Below, in pieces: positions 24,622 to 25,552 of a stretch of DNA of 25,552 bases; positions within the stretch are counted from its first letter, which is position 1; each line of letters begins with the position of its first letter. This stretch comes from Bacteroidales bacterium UBA3543. GTDB lineage: Bacteria > Bacteroidota > Bacteroidia > Bacteroidales > UBA932. The stretch covers positions 1-25,552 of the forward strand of contig DFOK01000020.1 of NCBI GenBank assembly GCA_002376715.1, given 5' to 3'. Made by a program: the position numbers and the translations under genes. Below the pieces are notes generated by a model. It was not told where the DNA came from, ran no database searches, and saw nothing but the letters and a program-made list of their open reading frames with translations.

Positions 24622-25552
24622 ATGAAGAAAATTGTAATTATTTCGATTCTGATTGCTCTCTTTTCAGCCTGCAACGCGCCTAAGGCCAATATTGCAGAGC
24701 TGATTCAGATAACAGAGGAAATTCCTCAAGAGGTTAAAGCCGCAAATATTCCGGTCTTCCAATATCGTATTTTCGAGCAGGATATAAGTGTTGGAGGGGT
24801 CATTCTTGCGGATAGTGTTTACAACTACACCCAACCTGCCGACGAATCCGCCATCTTTCAGGCGGCCTCCCTCAGTAAGCCTATATTTGCATACATTGTT
24901 ATGAAGATGGTGGATAGGGGAGAAATTGATCTCGATACTCCCATCTGCCAATATACCGATATGGATCGATTTGAGGATAAAGAGATGGTTGCCATTCTCA
25001 CTCCGAGGATGGTGCTTTCCCATACCACGGGACTGCCCAACTGGGCCACCGGTCCCTCATCGGACGAATGGCCGACAAGTGTGATCAAATTCAAATATCC
25101 GGCAGACTCTTGTTTCTCATACTCAGGTGAGGGCTTTGCTTATTTACAGCGCGCTGTAGAGGCAATTCGCGGTGCATCTCTGGATGAAATTGCTCGCGAA
25201 GAGGTATTTATCCCGCTGGAGATGAATTCCACCTCATATGGTTGGCTGCCGCAGTATGATAGCATAGCGCTCGACGGTTTCAATCGTGCTGCAGAAAATC
25301 GCGGTCAGGGACGCCACCCGCGCGAGAATAGTGCTTACACCCTGCGTACTAATGCTGCGGACTATTCGCGCTTCCTGATAGCTCTTCTGGATGGCACCGG
25401 CCTAAGCGCCGCATCGCATACTGAAATCCTCAAGCCGCAGGTGCATGCCATTCGCTATGCTGATAACCATCGTGACTGTGATTCAACAGTTTGGTGGTCT
25501 CTGGGGGTAGGTTCTCTCTATTCGGATATAGCTGCCGCTGAAAAAGGGGAGG
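24622..25552 (+). CDS. Beta-lactamase-fold serine hydrolase lipoprotein (partial, runs off the window)
   Basis: The first 310 codons of a penicillin-binding-protein-like serine hydrolase (Beta-lactamase/class C fold family), open at the window end. A lipoprotein signal peptide ends at FSAC (Cys17). The active-site SxxK motif is Ser83-Leu-Ser-Lys86 in QAASLSKP, and the second motif is Tyr167-Ser-Gly in FSYSGEGF, replacing the Tyr-x-Asn of true class C enzymes, as is usual in esterase and peptidase members. VLSHTTGLPNW (131-141) is also characteristic. The third motif (HxG or KTG) would lie beyond the window. In this family such proteins act as D-aminopeptidases, carboxypeptidases or esterases; a peptidoglycan or peptide substrate fits the neighbouring glycosidases, but that is inference. 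Confidence 0.9.
   Translation, partial: MKKIVIISILIALFSACNAPKANIAELIQITEEIPQEVKAANIPVFQYRIFEQDISVGGVILADSVYNYTQPADESAIFQAASLSKPIFAYIVMKMVDRGEIDLDTPICQYTDMDRFEDKEMVAILTPRMVLSHTTGLPNWATGPSSDEWPTSVIKFKYPADSCFSYSGEGFAYLQRAVEAIRGASLDEIAREEVFIPLEMNSTSYGWLPQYDSIALDGFNRAAENRGQGRHPRENSAYTLRTNAADYSRFLIALLDGTGLSAASHTEILKPQVHAIRYADNHRDCDSTVWWSLGVGSLYSDIAAAEKGE

Overview
The window reads as a chromosomal segment of a Bacteroidota bacterium, most likely order Bacteroidales. The support is several sites fitting the Bacteroidota promoter pattern (TTTG, about 19-21 bases, TAnnTTTG), little Shine-Dalgarno signal, a TamL-type lipidated Omp85 protein, a Wza/Wzc pair whose kinase ends in a Tyr-Gly tail, and many short lipoprotein signal peptides. 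Genus cannot be fixed from the sequence alone. No rRNA, IS element, CRISPR array or phage gene was seen.

Region 1 (1-4881, + strand) is the end of an exopolysaccharide or capsule locus: a polysaccharide-deacetylase-like protein, a MaoC-type hydratase, the Wza export lipoprotein and the Wzc chain-length regulator/tyrosine kinase. Its first 1.5 kb is visibly more AT-rich than the rest. Between the hydratase and wza lies a decayed copy of the 3' end of the deacetylase gene, and it carries a promoter-like site. The region closes with a hairpin terminator.

Region 2 (4936-7622, - strand) holds an SLC13-family permease with two RCK_C domains, interrupted by one in-frame TAG where the family normally has Trp, and a SpoU/TrmH RNA 2'-O-methyltransferase.

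Region 3 (7681-18823) is a cell-envelope and amino-sugar block on both strands. The + strand run is tamL, a GH20 hexosaminidase lipoprotein and a DUF2461 protein. The convergent - strand run, in transcription order, is a secreted GH20, a NagZ-like GH3, a LOG-like nucleotide-binding protein and an M28 peptidase lipoprotein. Together they look suited to trimming beta-linked N-acetylhexosamine glycans and peptides outside the cytoplasm. Two 7-bp-unit repeat tracts sit at gene ends here, and one of them encodes the last residues of the second GH20.

Region 4 (18963-24329, + strand) is a tight five-gene operon: an unassigned beta-barrel outer-membrane protein, then potA, potB, potC and potD of a polyamine ABC importer. 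The barrel protein as first cistron, an extended PotA and a PotD with both a lipobox and a C-terminal transmembrane helix suggest a complete outer-to-inner-membrane polyamine uptake system.

Region 5 (24330-25552) has a third 7-bp repeat tract, a tRNA-Val(TAC) on the - strand with a clear promoter and terminator, and the start of a beta-lactamase-fold serine hydrolase lipoprotein that runs off the window. No gene-free stretch exceeds 300 bases.
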